Below are positions 1 through 8,438 of a DNA stretch of 64,000 bases, piece after piece. The notes beneath the pieces are model-generated. The model was given only the letters and a program-made list of their open reading frames with translations. It had not been told where the DNA came from and did not search any database. This DNA is from Streptomyces sp. Q6 (GTDB lineage Bacteria; Actinomycetota; Actinomycetes; Streptomycetales; Streptomycetaceae): contig NZ_CP146022.1 in assembly GCF_036967205.1 (NCBI RefSeq), positions 744,001 to 808,000 of the forward strand. Direction: 5' to 3'. Within the stretch, counting starts at the first letter, position 1, and each line of letters opens with the position of its first letter. The position numbers and the translations under genes are program-made.

Positions 1-156
1 GTTGTCGACGGCCAGCTCGATGCCCAGGGCCAGGCAGGCGAAGCCGCCCAGGGCCAGGAGCCACTGCCCACGGTTGTGCGCGCGTCCGGTCCAGATGTCG
101 CTCGCGTGGGCGGAAGAGCGTCGCCCGGGGTGTTCGTCGGCGGCGTGTTCCCTCAT
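1..156 (-). CDS. Partial membrane protein, N-terminus only
   Basis: An ATG at 156 opens 52 codons read leftward that run off the window edge. The visible part starts with about 30 hydrophilic residues (Asp, His, Arg rich) and becomes hydrophobic (WLLALGGFACLALGIEL) just before the edge, so this looks like a cytoplasmic N-terminus entering a first membrane helix. I do not recognise the family. The gene is read the same way as the racemase that precedes it on the minus strand (76 bp gap), so it may be co-transcribed. Only the start and hydropathy can be supported. Confidence 0.5.
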   Translation of the reverse strand, partial: MREHAADEHPGRRSSAHASDIWTGRAHNRGQWLLALGGFACLALGIELAVDN

Positions 157-232
157 GCACCCGAGCCTACTCAGGTTCCGGTGCGAAGGCACCGGCTCGC
201 GGAGCGTGACTGCTCCGGACCGGTGGCGCTGA

Positions 233-1017
233 TCACCCGGCGTGGCTGACGGCCTGCAACGACCGGCCTTCCGCATACGTCAACGCGGCCTGCGGAAGCG
301 ATTCCTCACGGCCGCTGAGGATCACGGTGAGGGCGCCGCGCGCGTCCGGCGCCGACGGCGGACGGTCGCCGATCCGGCGCAGGGCCTGCGCGGCGACGGC
401 GCCGGCGCTGCCGTGCAGCACCAGGGGGCGGCGCCGGGCTGCTGCACCGCCGCGCGGATGCGCTCCGCGACCAGTTCATAGTGCGTGCAGCCCAGGACGA
501 CGGCCTTCACGTCACGCGGAGTGAGGGCGGCGGCGGCCGCGATGGCCCGGTCGATGCCGTCCTCGTCGGCCCACTGCACGGCGTCGGCGAGACCCGGGCA
601 GGGCACCTCGGTGACCTCGACACCGGCCGCGAAGTCACGGATCAGGGCACGCTGGTACGGGCTGCCGGTGGTGGCGGGCGTGGCCCAGATGGCGAGGGGG
701 CCGCCGGCGGAGGCGGCGGGCTTGATCGCGGGGACGGTGCCGATGACGGGGATCGCCGGTTCGAGCAGGGCGCGGACCGCGGGCAGCGCGTGGACCGACG
801 CCGTGTTGCACGCGATGATCAGGGCGTCGGGACCGTGCGCGGCGGCGGCCTCGCAGACGGCGAGGGCGCGCCGGGTGATGTCTTCCGGAGTACGCGGGCC
901 CCACGGCAGATGGTCGGGGTCCGAGGAGAGCACCAGATCGGCGTCCGGCCGCAGGGTCCGTACCGCGGTGGCCGCCGCGAGCAGTCCGATTCCCGAGTCC
1001 ATGAGCGCGATCTTCAC
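233..1017 (-). pseudogene. Aspartate/glutamate racemase family protein, apparent 1-base frameshift
   Basis: The frame opened by GTG at 1017 begins VKIALMDSGIGLL and carries the racemase signatures: DSGIG near the N-terminus, ACNTAS with the first catalytic Cys, and LGCTHY with the second. After about residue 195 the frame degenerates into Arg/Pro/Ala. The missing C-terminus (VLHGSAGAVAAQALRRIG, typical of glutamate racemases) continues in the next frame and stops at 233. The two frames join cleanly if one G is added to the run of five G at 424-428. Restored length is about 260 residues, normal for the family. Both catalytic Cys lie before the break. A homopolymer sequencing error is as likely as a real mutation. 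MurI-type D-Glu supply for peptidoglycan or a broad-specificity Asp/Glu racemase are both possible. Confidence 0.75.
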
Positions 1018-1075
1018 CCCGAAACCATAGACGATGGGTCCGACAGCGCGGCGTCGGTGGGGCAGACTGCGGCGG

Positions 1076-2251
1076 ATGGACGTCGTCGTGTGGTTCACCG
1101 CGGCCTCACTCGCCGCATGGCTGTGGCTGCTGCTCTGCCAGGGGTTCTTCTGGCGCACCGATACGCGCCTGCCGCCCCGTTCCGAGCCCGAGGTGTGGCC
1201 GGACGTGTGTGTCGTGGTGCCGGCCCGCGACGAGGCCGCCGTGCTGCCCGACAGCCTGCCGTCGCTGCTCGCGCAGGAGTACCCGGGCCGGGCGGAGATC
1301 TTCCTCGTGGACGACGGCAGCTCGGACGGCACGGGTGAGGTGGCGCGCGCGCTGGCCGAGCGGTGCGGCGGTCTTCCCCTGACGATCGACTCCCCCGGCG
1401 AGCCGCCCGCCGGCTGGACGGGGAAGCTGTGGGCGGTGCGGCACGGCATCGGGCTGGCCCGCGCGCGCGGGCCCGAGTTCCTGCTGCTGACGGACGCGGA
1501 CATCGCCCATGAGCCGGACAGCCTGCGGGAGTTGGTGGCCTCGGCGCGTACCGGTGGTTTCGATCTGGTGTCGCAGATGGCGCGGCTGCGGGTGGCGAGC
1601 GCCTGGGAGCGGCTCGTGGTCCCGGCGTTCGTCTACTTCTTCGCGCAGCTGTACCCGTTCCGCAGGATCGCGAAGAAGGGCGCGCGCACCGCCGCGGCGG
1701 CGGGCGGCTGCGTCCTGCTGCGCACCGAGGCGGCGCTGCGGGCCGGGATCCCGGACTCGATCCGGCAGGCGGTCATCGACGACGTGTCGCTCGCGCGGGC
1801 CGTGAAGGGTTCGGGCGGTCACATCTGGCTGGGTCTCGCCGAGCACGTCGACAGCGTGCGCCCGTATCCGCGCCTCGCCGACCTGTGGCGCATGGTGTCG
1901 CGCAGTGCCTACGCGCAGTTGCGGCACAACCCGCTGGTACTGCTCGCCACCGTGCTCGGGCTCGCGCTCGTCTATCTGGTGCCGCCCGTCGCGCTGTTCG
2001 CCGGGCTGGTCACGGACAGTGTGCCGCTCGCGCTGCTCGGCGGGCTCGCCTGGGCGGTGATGGCCGGGACGTACATCCCGATGCTGCGCTACTACCGGCA
2101 GACCCTGTGGCTGGCGCCGCTGCTGCCCTTCACCGCGTTCCTGTACCTCCTGATGACGGTCGATTCCGCGGTGCAGCACTACAGAGGCCGCGGCGCGGCA
2201 TGGAAGGGGCGTACGTACGCGCGCCCCGACGCCGCGCCCGAGCAGCGGTGA
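1076..2251 (+). CDS. Family 2 glycosyltransferase, HpnB-like
   Basis: The product is 391 residues. An N-terminal membrane helix (about residues 4-22) is followed by a GT-A fold with VVPARDEA, the nucleotide-binding DDGSSDGT (about 77-84), the PAGWTGKLWAV motif and TDADIAHEPDS (acidic metal-binding motif), and two to three C-terminal membrane helices (about 285-350). This order and the GWTGKLWAV signature resemble the hopanoid-associated glycosyltransferase HpnB. No hopanoid gene lies nearby, so the acceptor is unknown; a membrane lipid is the most reasonable guess. ATG 1076 is preferred to the upstream ATG at 1034 because the intervening residues are Arg-rich and the family starts close to the first helix. 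It is divergent from the racemase gene. Confidence 0.85.
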   Translation: MDVVVWFTAASLAAWLWLLLCQGFFWRTDTRLPPRSEPEVWPDVCVVVPARDEAAVLPDSLPSLLAQEYPGRAEIFLVDDGSSDGTGEVARALAERCGGLPLTIDSPGEPPAGWTGKLWAVRHGIGLARARGPEFLLLTDADIAHEPDSLRELVASARTGGFDLVSQMARLRVASAWERLVVPAFVYFFAQLYPFRRIAKKGARTAAAAGGCVLLRTEAALRAGIPDSIRQAVIDDVSLARAVKGSGGHIWLGLAEHVDSVRPYPRLADLWRMVSRSAYAQLRHNPLVLLATVLGLALVYLVPPVALFAGLVTDSVPLALLGGLAWAVMAGTYIPMLRYYRQTLWLAPLLPFTAFLYLLMTVDSAVQHYRGRGAAWKGRTYARPDAAPEQR

Positions 2252-2269
2252 ACGCCCGCCCGCGCGGCT

Positions 2270-3514
2270 CTACTTGCGGCCCGGGGTCCAGTTCATGCCC
2301 CACCCGTAGGCGTGATCCACGGTGCGCTGCGGGCTGACGCCGCGCTCGGGCACCAGATAGCGGGCCTCACGCTGCACCGTGAGGTCGCCGCCGTGCTGCG
2401 TGATCAGCGCGAGGGCGCACACGGTCGACGGGACGGTGCACTCGTCCAGGGAGAAGTCGATCGCCGCGCCGTTCTGCGGTTGCAGCGTGACCGTCGCATG
2501 GAGGTCGGCGAAACTCCGCGCGCCTTCGTAGATCGTCACGAAGATGAGAATGCGGCGGAACGCGTCCTTGTGGTCGAGATTCACGGTGAGGTTCTCGCCG
2601 CTCGCGACGGCGCCGCTGCGGTCGTCGCCGTCGAGATGGATGTACGGGGGCTGTCGCAGTGCCCCGAACGCGTTGCCCAGGGCCTGGACGACTCCCTTGC
2701 GCCCGTCGGCCAGTTCGTAGAGGGCGCACAGGTCGAGGTCGAGATCGCGGTGCATCGCGGTCGCCCGGCCGCGCTTGCTCCCCCATCCGCTGAACTGTTT
2801 GCGCATTTCCCAGTTGAGATTCACACGCAGTGCCCCGGAGGTGCCGCCCTGCTTGGCCAGGGAGACCGTGGGCGCCGACTTCGTGAGCGTGACCTTGGTC
2901 AGGCGCACGGGCTCGGCGACGGGCGCGGGCGGCGCGGCGGGCGCCGGAGTGGACAGTGCCGCGGGCGCCGGAGCGGGCGGCGCGTGCTGCGGTTCGTCGA
3001 CCGTGATCCCGTAGTCGGTGGCGAGCCCTTCGAGGCCGCTGTCGTAGCCCTGGCCGACGGCGCGGAACTTCCACGCGCCCTGACGCCGGTACAGCTCGCC
3101 GAGGACGAAGGCGGTCTCCACGGTGGCGTCGGTGCTGTCGTACCGGGCGATCTCCGAGCCGGTGGCCGCGTCCACGACCCGGACGTACAGACCGGGCACC
3201 CGGCCGAACGAGCCGCCGTCCGCCGACGCCGCGAGCACGACCTTCTCGATCACCGGCTCCACGCGGGCGAGATCGACGGCGAGCGTGTCGGTGACGGCGC
3301 CGTCCACCGTGCGCTTGCCTTCGTGGCGCACGGCCCCTGACGTGTGCTCGGGCTGGTTGTAGAAGACGAAGTCCGCGTCGGAGCGGACCTTTCCGGAGGC
3401 GAGCAGAAGCGCCGACGCGTCGGCGTCGGGAACCCCGGGTCCCGCACGCCACCCCAGTTCGACACGCACCGCCGGAACCGGCACCGCGACATTGGATCCC
3501 TTGGCCATGCTCAT
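2270..3514 (-). CDS. TerD-family protein with two TerD-like domains
   Basis: The product is 414 residues, about twice the usual TerD length (about 190). Residues 1-180 form a first TerD domain ([30 protein letters not shown], the acidic calcium-binding region, and [20 protein letters not shown]). An Ala/Pro-rich linker follows (about 180-215). A second, more divergent TerD-like domain begins at [14 protein letters not shown] and includes [15 protein letters not shown]. TerD proteins bind calcium and are tied to tellurite, phage and stress phenotypes; the cellular role in Streptomyces is linked to differentiation in some paralogues. No other ter gene is adjacent. The second in-frame ATG (3508, MAKGSN) is an equally plausible start. 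It ends 19 bp from the glycosyltransferase stop (convergent). Confidence 0.9.
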   Translation of the reverse strand: MSMAKGSNVAVPVPAVRVELGWRAGPGVPDADASALLLASGKVRSDADFVFYNQPEHTSGAVRHEGKRTVDGAVTDTLAVDLARVEPVIEKVVLAASADGGSFGRVPGLYVRVVDAATGSEIARYDSTDATVETAFVLGELYRRQGAWKFRAVGQGYDSGLEGLATDYGITVDEPQHAPPAPAPAALSTPAPAAPPAPVAEPVRLTKVTLTKSAPTVSLAKQGGTSGALRVNLNWEMRKQFSGWGSKRGRATAMHRDLDLDLCALYELADGRKGVVQALGNAFGALRQPPYIHLDGDDRSGAVASGENLTVNLDHKDAFRRILIFVTIYEGARSFADLHATVTLQPQNGAAIDFSLDECTVPSTVCALALITQHGGDLTVQREARYLVPERGVSPQRTVDHAYGWGMNWTPGRK

Positions 3515-3776
3515 GTCCGCCCCCAGGGTTCACCGTTCTTCGCCGCCTTCTCGACGGGTCCCGTCAACCTATTCCCCGACAGCGCGACGACCCCAGAGCC
3601 GCGTTCGAAGATCACCGCGCAACCGTCGGTAACCCGTCGGGATCACGGCCTTTACACGAATACAACGCGACACGACGACCGATTTTCCCAAGTTCGCTCG
3701 CATTGGGGACACACCGTCACTGCCGACACGCAAAAGAACCCTCTTATCGGTCTCCCCAACGACCACATCGTGGGCT

Positions 3777-3782
3777 TAACTT
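3777..3782 (+). promoter_or_regulatory. Candidate -10 box of a leaderless promoter
   Basis: TAACTT lies seven bases before the ATG at 3790, and there is no Shine-Dalgarno sequence. Transcription would start at or next to the A of the ATG. I see no convincing -35 hexamer. The rest of 3515-3776 has no gene. Confidence 0.35.
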
Positions 3783-3789
3783 ATGTGCC

Positions 3790-4212
3790 ATGACCTCCCC
3801 CCGCTCCACCTATGGCGGCGGTTACTACTCCGCGCCGTCCTTCCCGGACACTCCGATCTACGACTCCCTCGTCGCAGAGCGGGGCACGCCCCAGATCGCC
3901 CCGATCCGGGTTCCCTCCGCGTACGACACCGGCAACCACCTGCCCGCGCTGCCGGCCGCACTGCCCGCCCTCCCCGCCGCTCCCTCGCCGCAGTACGGCT
4001 ACGCGGCCCAGCAGCCCGCCCCGATGCAGGCCGCGCCGACGGCCTACATCCCGCAGCAGGCGGCCGCGCCCCGCGGCTACCCCGGCCCGCAGGCCCAGCC
4101 GCAGCGCCCCGCCCCCGGTACCGGCTACGAGGCGATGCGTCCGGCCGCGCCCCGGCCGGCTCCCGCGCCGTACGAGGATCCGTACAACCGCCAGCAGTAC
4201 CGCGGTTACTGA
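3790..4212 (+). CDS. Small Pro/Ala/Tyr-rich protein, conserved in Streptomyces
   Basis: The product is 140 residues. The first 50 (TSPRSTYGGGYYSAPSFPD, then TPQIAPIRVPSAYD) look like a conserved segment; the rest is low-complexity Pro, Ala, Gln and Tyr ending RQQYRGY. There is no signal peptide and no membrane helix. I associate the N-terminus with a small uncharacterised Streptomyces family (annotated as DUF6643 from memory, unverified). The long disordered tail suggests protein-protein contacts rather than catalysis. The upstream Met at 3703 is rejected because residues before 3790 are Arg/His-rich and unlike the protein. The ATG has no ribosome site, fitting a leaderless transcript. Confidence 0.75.
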   Translation: MTSPRSTYGGGYYSAPSFPDTPIYDSLVAERGTPQIAPIRVPSAYDTGNHLPALPAALPALPAAPSPQYGYAAQQPAPMQAAPTAYIPQQAAAPRGYPGPQAQPQRPAPGTGYEAMRPAAPRPAPAPYEDPYNRQQYRGY

Positions 4213-4275
4213 CCGGACCGCGCTCGTCGCTCCACCCGCACGGGGGCTGTCGGTGCCTGCTGGCAGGATGGCCCC

Positions 4276-5100
4276 ATGTCGCATCCCGTACTCAGTTCGA
4301 TCCACGTCCACCCGCTCAAGGCGGTCCGGGGGCACGCACCTCATGAGGCGGTCGTGGAGCCCTGGGGGCTCGCCGGTGACCGGCGCTGGGTGCTGGTCGA
4401 CACCGCGAGCAAGATCGTCACGCAACGCCCGCATCCACGGCTGGCGTTGGCCGCCGCCGAGCAGCTGCCCGGCGGCGGCATCCGTGTGTCCGCGCCAGGC
4501 ATGGAGCCGTTGACGGTCGAGGTGCCCGAGCCGTCCGTGACGGCCACCGTCGAGGTGTGGAAGGACAAGGTCGAGGCCGTCCCCGCCGACGCCGCGGCGC
4601 ACGCCTGGTGGAGCGCGTACCTGGAGTCGGACATACGTCTGATGCACCTCGACGACCCGGCGACCGCACGCCCCATCGACCCGCAGTACGCCCGCCCCGG
4701 CGAGACGGTGAGCTTCGCCGACGGCTACCCGCTCCTGCTCACGACCCTCTCGTCCCTCGACGCCCTCAACTCCCTGATCGCGCAGGGTGATCACTCCGAC
4801 GAGGGCCCGCTGCCCATGAACCGTTTTCGGCCGAATGTGGTCGTCGCGGGCACCGCGCCGTGGGCGGAGGACGACTGGTCGCGCCTCACGATCGGCCAGG
4901 TCACGTTCCGTGTCACGAAGAAGAGCGGCCGCTGCGTGGTGACGACGACGAACCAGGTCACAGCGGAGCGTGGCAAGGAGCCGCTGCGCACTCTCGCCCG
5001 GCACCGCCGCTTCGGCGACCAGCTCTGTTTCGGCACGAACCTGGTGCCGGAATCGTCCGGCACCGTCCGGATCGGCGATCCGGTCACCGTCCTCGCATAA
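4276..5100 (+). CDS. MOSC domain protein (mARC/YcbX-like)
   Basis: The product is 274 residues. Residues 1-110 form the MOSC N-terminal beta-barrel (IHVHPLKAVRG, EPWGLAGDRRWVLVD), and residues 120-270 form the MOSC domain with PMNRFRPNVVV and KKSGRCVVTTTNQVT, whose Cys is the expected molybdenum ligand. MOSC proteins with this two-domain layout (eukaryotic mARC, E. coli YcbX) reduce N-hydroxylated compounds with electrons from partner flavoproteins. No iron-sulfur or FAD domain is fused here, so a separate reductase would be needed; none is adjacent. The start ATG matches the family N-terminus. Confidence 0.9.
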   Translation: MSHPVLSSIHVHPLKAVRGHAPHEAVVEPWGLAGDRRWVLVDTASKIVTQRPHPRLALAAAEQLPGGGIRVSAPGMEPLTVEVPEPSVTATVEVWKDKVEAVPADAAAHAWWSAYLESDIRLMHLDDPATARPIDPQYARPGETVSFADGYPLLLTTLSSLDALNSLIAQGDHSDEGPLPMNRFRPNVVVAGTAPWAEDDWSRLTIGQVTFRVTKKSGRCVVTTTNQVTAERGKEPLRTLARHRRFGDQLCFGTNLVPESSGTVRIGDPVTVLA

Positions 5101-5281
5101 CCGTCCCCCCGCAGGGGAACCCGGCAGGCGGGCGCGCTCGTTGAGCGACAATGGCAGTGTCGAAAGCCATCGGCGTCCGCGCCGCGTGGGGTGACATCGT
5201 CGAGCGGGGTGACATCGCTCTCTCTTCTCCCCGCACGCGTGTGGGTGCTGCCGTATCTGGTGATGACGGGAGCGGAAGGGG

Positions 5282-5896
5282 GTGCAGGCCGTGCGAGCGA
5301 TCATGGGGCTGTGGCGTTGGCGGCACAATCCGCTGCGCCGCGGGACCGACCTGGCGGAGGCGTGGGTCGCACTGATCGCGCTGGTCCTCATCGTCGTGGC
5401 CGCGCCGGTCCTCGGGATCGTCGCGGGCTCGCTCTCCCGTGACGCGCTGTACCGCTCCGTGGCGGAGCAGCGCGACCGGCGCCACGAGATCACGGCGACG
5501 GTCGTGAAGAAGGTGGCGCAGCCGCCCCTCGACCCCGACCCCGAGACCTCGACCGCCCGGGACGCGCACAGCCGTGTGATCGCCACGTGGACGGCGCCCG
5601 ACGGCTCGGCCCACCGCGACCGCGTCATCGCCGGTCTCAAGGCCCCGCGCGCGGGCGACACCTTCCCGCTGTGGACCGACGACCGGGGCCGGGTCGTGGG
5701 CCGCCCGCTCGACCGGGCCACCGCGGCGACGCACGCGGTGCTCGCCGGATTCGGTGCGGCCGTCGCCGTGACCGGACTCGTCGAGGGCACCCGCCGCCTG
5801 GTCGTGTGGCGCATGGTCCGGCGCCGTTACGCACGCTGGGACCACGCCTGGGACATCGCCGGTCCCGACTGGGGCAGGACCGGCACGGGCAGCTGA
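5282..5896 (+). CDS. Rv1733c-like membrane protein
   Basis: The product is 204 residues with a GTG start. It has one N-terminal membrane helix (about 27-50, VALIALVLIVVAAPVLGIVAG), an extracytoplasmic segment of about 90 residues with a small beta-rich region (VIATWTAPDGSAHRD, GDTFPLWTDDRGRVV), and a second helix (about 148-166). This helix-loop-helix layout with a WTAPDG segment is that of the Rv1733c family of mycobacteria and Streptomyces, whose function is unknown. Streptomyces genomes carry many paralogues. The 181 bp between the MOSC stop and this start hold no other gene. Confidence 0.8.
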   Translation: MQAVRAIMGLWRWRHNPLRRGTDLAEAWVALIALVLIVVAAPVLGIVAGSLSRDALYRSVAEQRDRRHEITATVVKKVAQPPLDPDPETSTARDAHSRVIATWTAPDGSAHRDRVIAGLKAPRAGDTFPLWTDDRGRVVGRPLDRATAATHAVLAGFGAAVAVTGLVEGTRRLVVWRMVRRRYARWDHAWDIAGPDWGRTGTGS

Positions 5897-6023
5897 CAGG
5901 CTCTGCGCTCTGGTCAACTGCCGTGCTCCACGCACGCTACGGTGGACCCACCTTTCGCAGGACACGCGCCGGGCAGGGCGCGAGGACGACCCGCGTACGA
6001 CGAGGTGGGGGCAGATCAGCGCC

Positions 6024-8438
6024 ATGGCACAGGGCACGGTCCAGGTGACGCACACCGGCACATCGCGGTGGCGGCGCCGCACAGGTGAGTACGCGTCGCT
6101 GGCTGCCGCCCTGGAAGCCGCCGGCGACGGAGACGTGCTGACCGTCGCCCCGGGCACCTACAGAGAGAACCTCGTCGTCCAGCGCGCGGTGACGCTGCGC
6201 GGGCCCGAGGGCTCCCCCGGCTCGGTGCGCATCGCGCCGATCGACGGCGTCGCGCTGACCGTCCGCGCCTCCGCCACGGTGCAGGACCTGCACATCGAGG
6301 GGCAGGACTCGGCGGCGCCCGCGCTGCTCGTCGAGGAGGGCGCGCCGGAGATCGTCGACGTGCGCGTGGTGACGCGGTCCGCGGCCGGCATCGAGGTGCG
6401 CGGCGGCGCGCGCCCGACCGTGCGGCGCTGCACCGTCGACAACGCCGGAGGCGCCGGCATCGCCGTGCTCGACGGCGGGGGCGGCGTCTTCGAGGAGTGC
6501 GAGGTCGTCGCCGCCGGACAGGCCGGTGTGGCCGTGCGCGGTGGCGCGCATCCGCGCCTGGAGCGCTGCCGGGTGCACCACACGTCGGGATCGGGCCTGT
6601 CGGTGACCGGCGAGCACAGCGGTCTGGAGGCCGTCGGCTGCGAGGTGTACGAGGTCAAGGGCTCGGGTGTGCAGGTCACCGGCCGGGCCACCGCGCACCT
6701 CACCGACTGCGACGTGCACCGCACGACGGCCGACGGGATCACGCTCGACACGGACGCGGTGCTCACGCTCGCCGACTGCCGCATCCATGACATTCCCGAG
6801 AACGCGATCGACCTGCGGTCGCGGTCCGTCCTGACGCTGACGCGTTCCACGGTGCGGCAGTTCGGGCGCAACGGCCTGTCGGTGTGGGACCCGGGCACAC
6901 GCGTGGACGCCAATCAGTGCGAGATCCACGACAGCACGGGCGACTACCCGGCGGTGTGGGTCAGCGACGGCGCGACCGCCGTGCTCGAGGCGTGCCGGGT
7001 GCACGACGTGCCGGACGCGCTGTTCGTGCTCGACCGCGGCTCGCGCGTGGATGTCGTCGACAGCGACCTGTCGCAGGTCCGCAACACGGCGGTGTCGGTG
7101 AGCGACGGCGCGACAGCCCAGCTCGACGACTGCCGCATCCGCGAGGCCGCCACGGGCGCCTGGTTCCGCGACCACGGCAGCGGCGGCACCCTCGCCAACT
7201 GCACGGTGGACGCGACACAGACCGGCGTGATCGTCACCAAGGGCGCCGACCCCACGATCGAGCGCTGCACGGTCACCTCGCCCGCCGAGGCGGGCTTCTA
7301 CGTGTCCGCGGGCGGCCGGGGCAGCTTCCACGGCTGCCGCGTCTCGGGCAGCGGCGGCTACGGCTTCCACGTCATCGACGGCTGCCGCACGAGTCTCAAG
7401 AAGTGCCGTACGGAGCGGTGCGCGCGCGGCGGTTACGAGTTCGCCGAGGACGGGCCGCTGGTCGAGGAGTGCACGAGCGACGAGAGCGGCGGCGTCCGTC
7501 CGGGCTCAAGTGCCGCTCCGGAGCCGGTCGTCCCGTCCGTCCAGACCGCGACGCAGACCGTCGGGCTGCTCAGCGCCGTCCCCGACCAGCGGCCCGCCGC
7601 GCCCCAGGAGGAGCAGCCGCAGACCGCGCGTACGTCGCAGGCCGTGCTCGGTGAACTCGACGCGCTGGTGGGCCTGGAGAGCGTCAAGCGCGAGGTGCGG
7701 GCGCTGACCGACATGATCGAGGTCGGCCGCAGGCGCCAGGAGGCGGGTCTGAAGGCGGCTTCCGTGCGACGCCACCTGGTGTTCACCGGTTCCCCCGGTA
7801 CCGGCAAGACGACGGTGGCGCGCCTGTACGGCGAGATCCTCGCGTCGCTCGGCGTCCTGGACAAGGGCCACCTCGTCGAGGTCTCCCGCGTCGACCTGGT
7901 CGGCGAGCACATCGGCTCGACCGCGATCCGCACCCAGGAGGCCTTCCAACGGGCCCATGGGGGCGTGCTGTTCATCGACGAGGCGTACGCGCTCTCGCCC
8001 GAGGACTCCGGCCGCGACTTCGGCCGGGAGGCGATCGACACGCTGGTGAAGCTGATGGAGGATCAGCGGGACTCGGTCGTCGTGATCGTCGCGGGTTACA
8101 CGGCCGAGATGGAACGGTTCCTTTCGGTCAACCCCGGTGTGGCGTCCCGGTTCTCACGGACCATCACCTTCTCCGACTACCTCCCGGAGGAACTGCTCCG
8201 CATCGTCGAGCAGCAGGCCGACGACCACGAGTACCGGCTCGCCTCCGGGACGCCGGAAGCACTGCTCAAGTACTTCACGGCGCTCCCGAAGGGCCCGGCG
8301 TTCGGCAACGGCCGCACCGCGCGGCAGACGTTCGAGTCGATGGTGGAGCGGCACGCGGGCCGGGTCGCCCAGGTCGACGAGCCGGACAAGGACGCCCTGA
8401 CGCTGCTCTACCCGGAGGACCTGCCGGTACTGCCCTGA
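6024..8438 (+). CDS. Right-handed beta-helix protein fused to a CbxX/EccA-type AAA ATPase
   Basis: The product is 804 residues with two parts. Residues about 20-490 are a right-handed parallel beta-helix: regular repeats of about 23 residues of the form C-x-(V/I)-H-x(3)-G-(I/V)-x-V-x-(D/G)-G-x-(A/G), starting with a pectate-lyase-like SLAAALEAAGDGDVLTVAPG segment. A Pro/Gln-rich linker (about 490-535) follows. Residues about 540-800 are an AAA domain of the CbxX/CfxQ/SpoVK group: LVGLESVKREVRAL, Walker A GSPGTGKTT, Walker B VLFIDEAYAL, and sensor-1 VVVIVAGYTAEM. EccA of type VII secretion has the same AAA domain behind a TPR domain; here a beta-helix replaces it. There is no signal peptide, so it is cytoplasmic. 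Probable role: ATP-driven remodelling of a partner recognised by the helix; partner unknown. Confidence 0.88.
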   Translation: MAQGTVQVTHTGTSRWRRRTGEYASLAAALEAAGDGDVLTVAPGTYRENLVVQRAVTLRGPEGSPGSVRIAPIDGVALTVRASATVQDLHIEGQDSAAPALLVEEGAPEIVDVRVVTRSAAGIEVRGGARPTVRRCTVDNAGGAGIAVLDGGGGVFEECEVVAAGQAGVAVRGGAHPRLERCRVHHTSGSGLSVTGEHSGLEAVGCEVYEVKGSGVQVTGRATAHLTDCDVHRTTADGITLDTDAVLTLADCRIHDIPENAIDLRSRSVLTLTRSTVRQFGRNGLSVWDPGTRVDANQCEIHDSTGDYPAVWVSDGATAVLEACRVHDVPDALFVLDRGSRVDVVDSDLSQVRNTAVSVSDGATAQLDDCRIREAATGAWFRDHGSGGTLANCTVDATQTGVIVTKGADPTIERCTVTSPAEAGFYVSAGGRGSFHGCRVSGSGGYGFHVIDGCRTSLKKCRTERCARGGYEFAEDGPLVEECTSDESGGVRPGSSAAPEPVVPSVQTATQTVGLLSAVPDQRPAAPQEEQPQTARTSQAVLGELDALVGLESVKREVRALTDMIEVGRRRQEAGLKAASVRRHLVFTGSPGTGKTTVARLYGEILASLGVLDKGHLVEVSRVDLVGEHIGSTAIRTQEAFQRAHGGVLFIDEAYALSPEDSGRDFGREAIDTLVKLMEDQRDSVVVIVAGYTAEMERFLSVNPGVASRFSRTITFSDYLPEELLRIVEQQADDHEYRLASGTPEALLKYFTALPKGPAFGNGRTARQTFESMVERHAGRVAQVDEPDKDALTLLYPEDLPVLP

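Noticed and set aside
6024-8438. Type VII secretion locus
   Set aside because: The AAA domain is EccA-like, but no EccB-E, mycosin or WXG100 gene is in the window.
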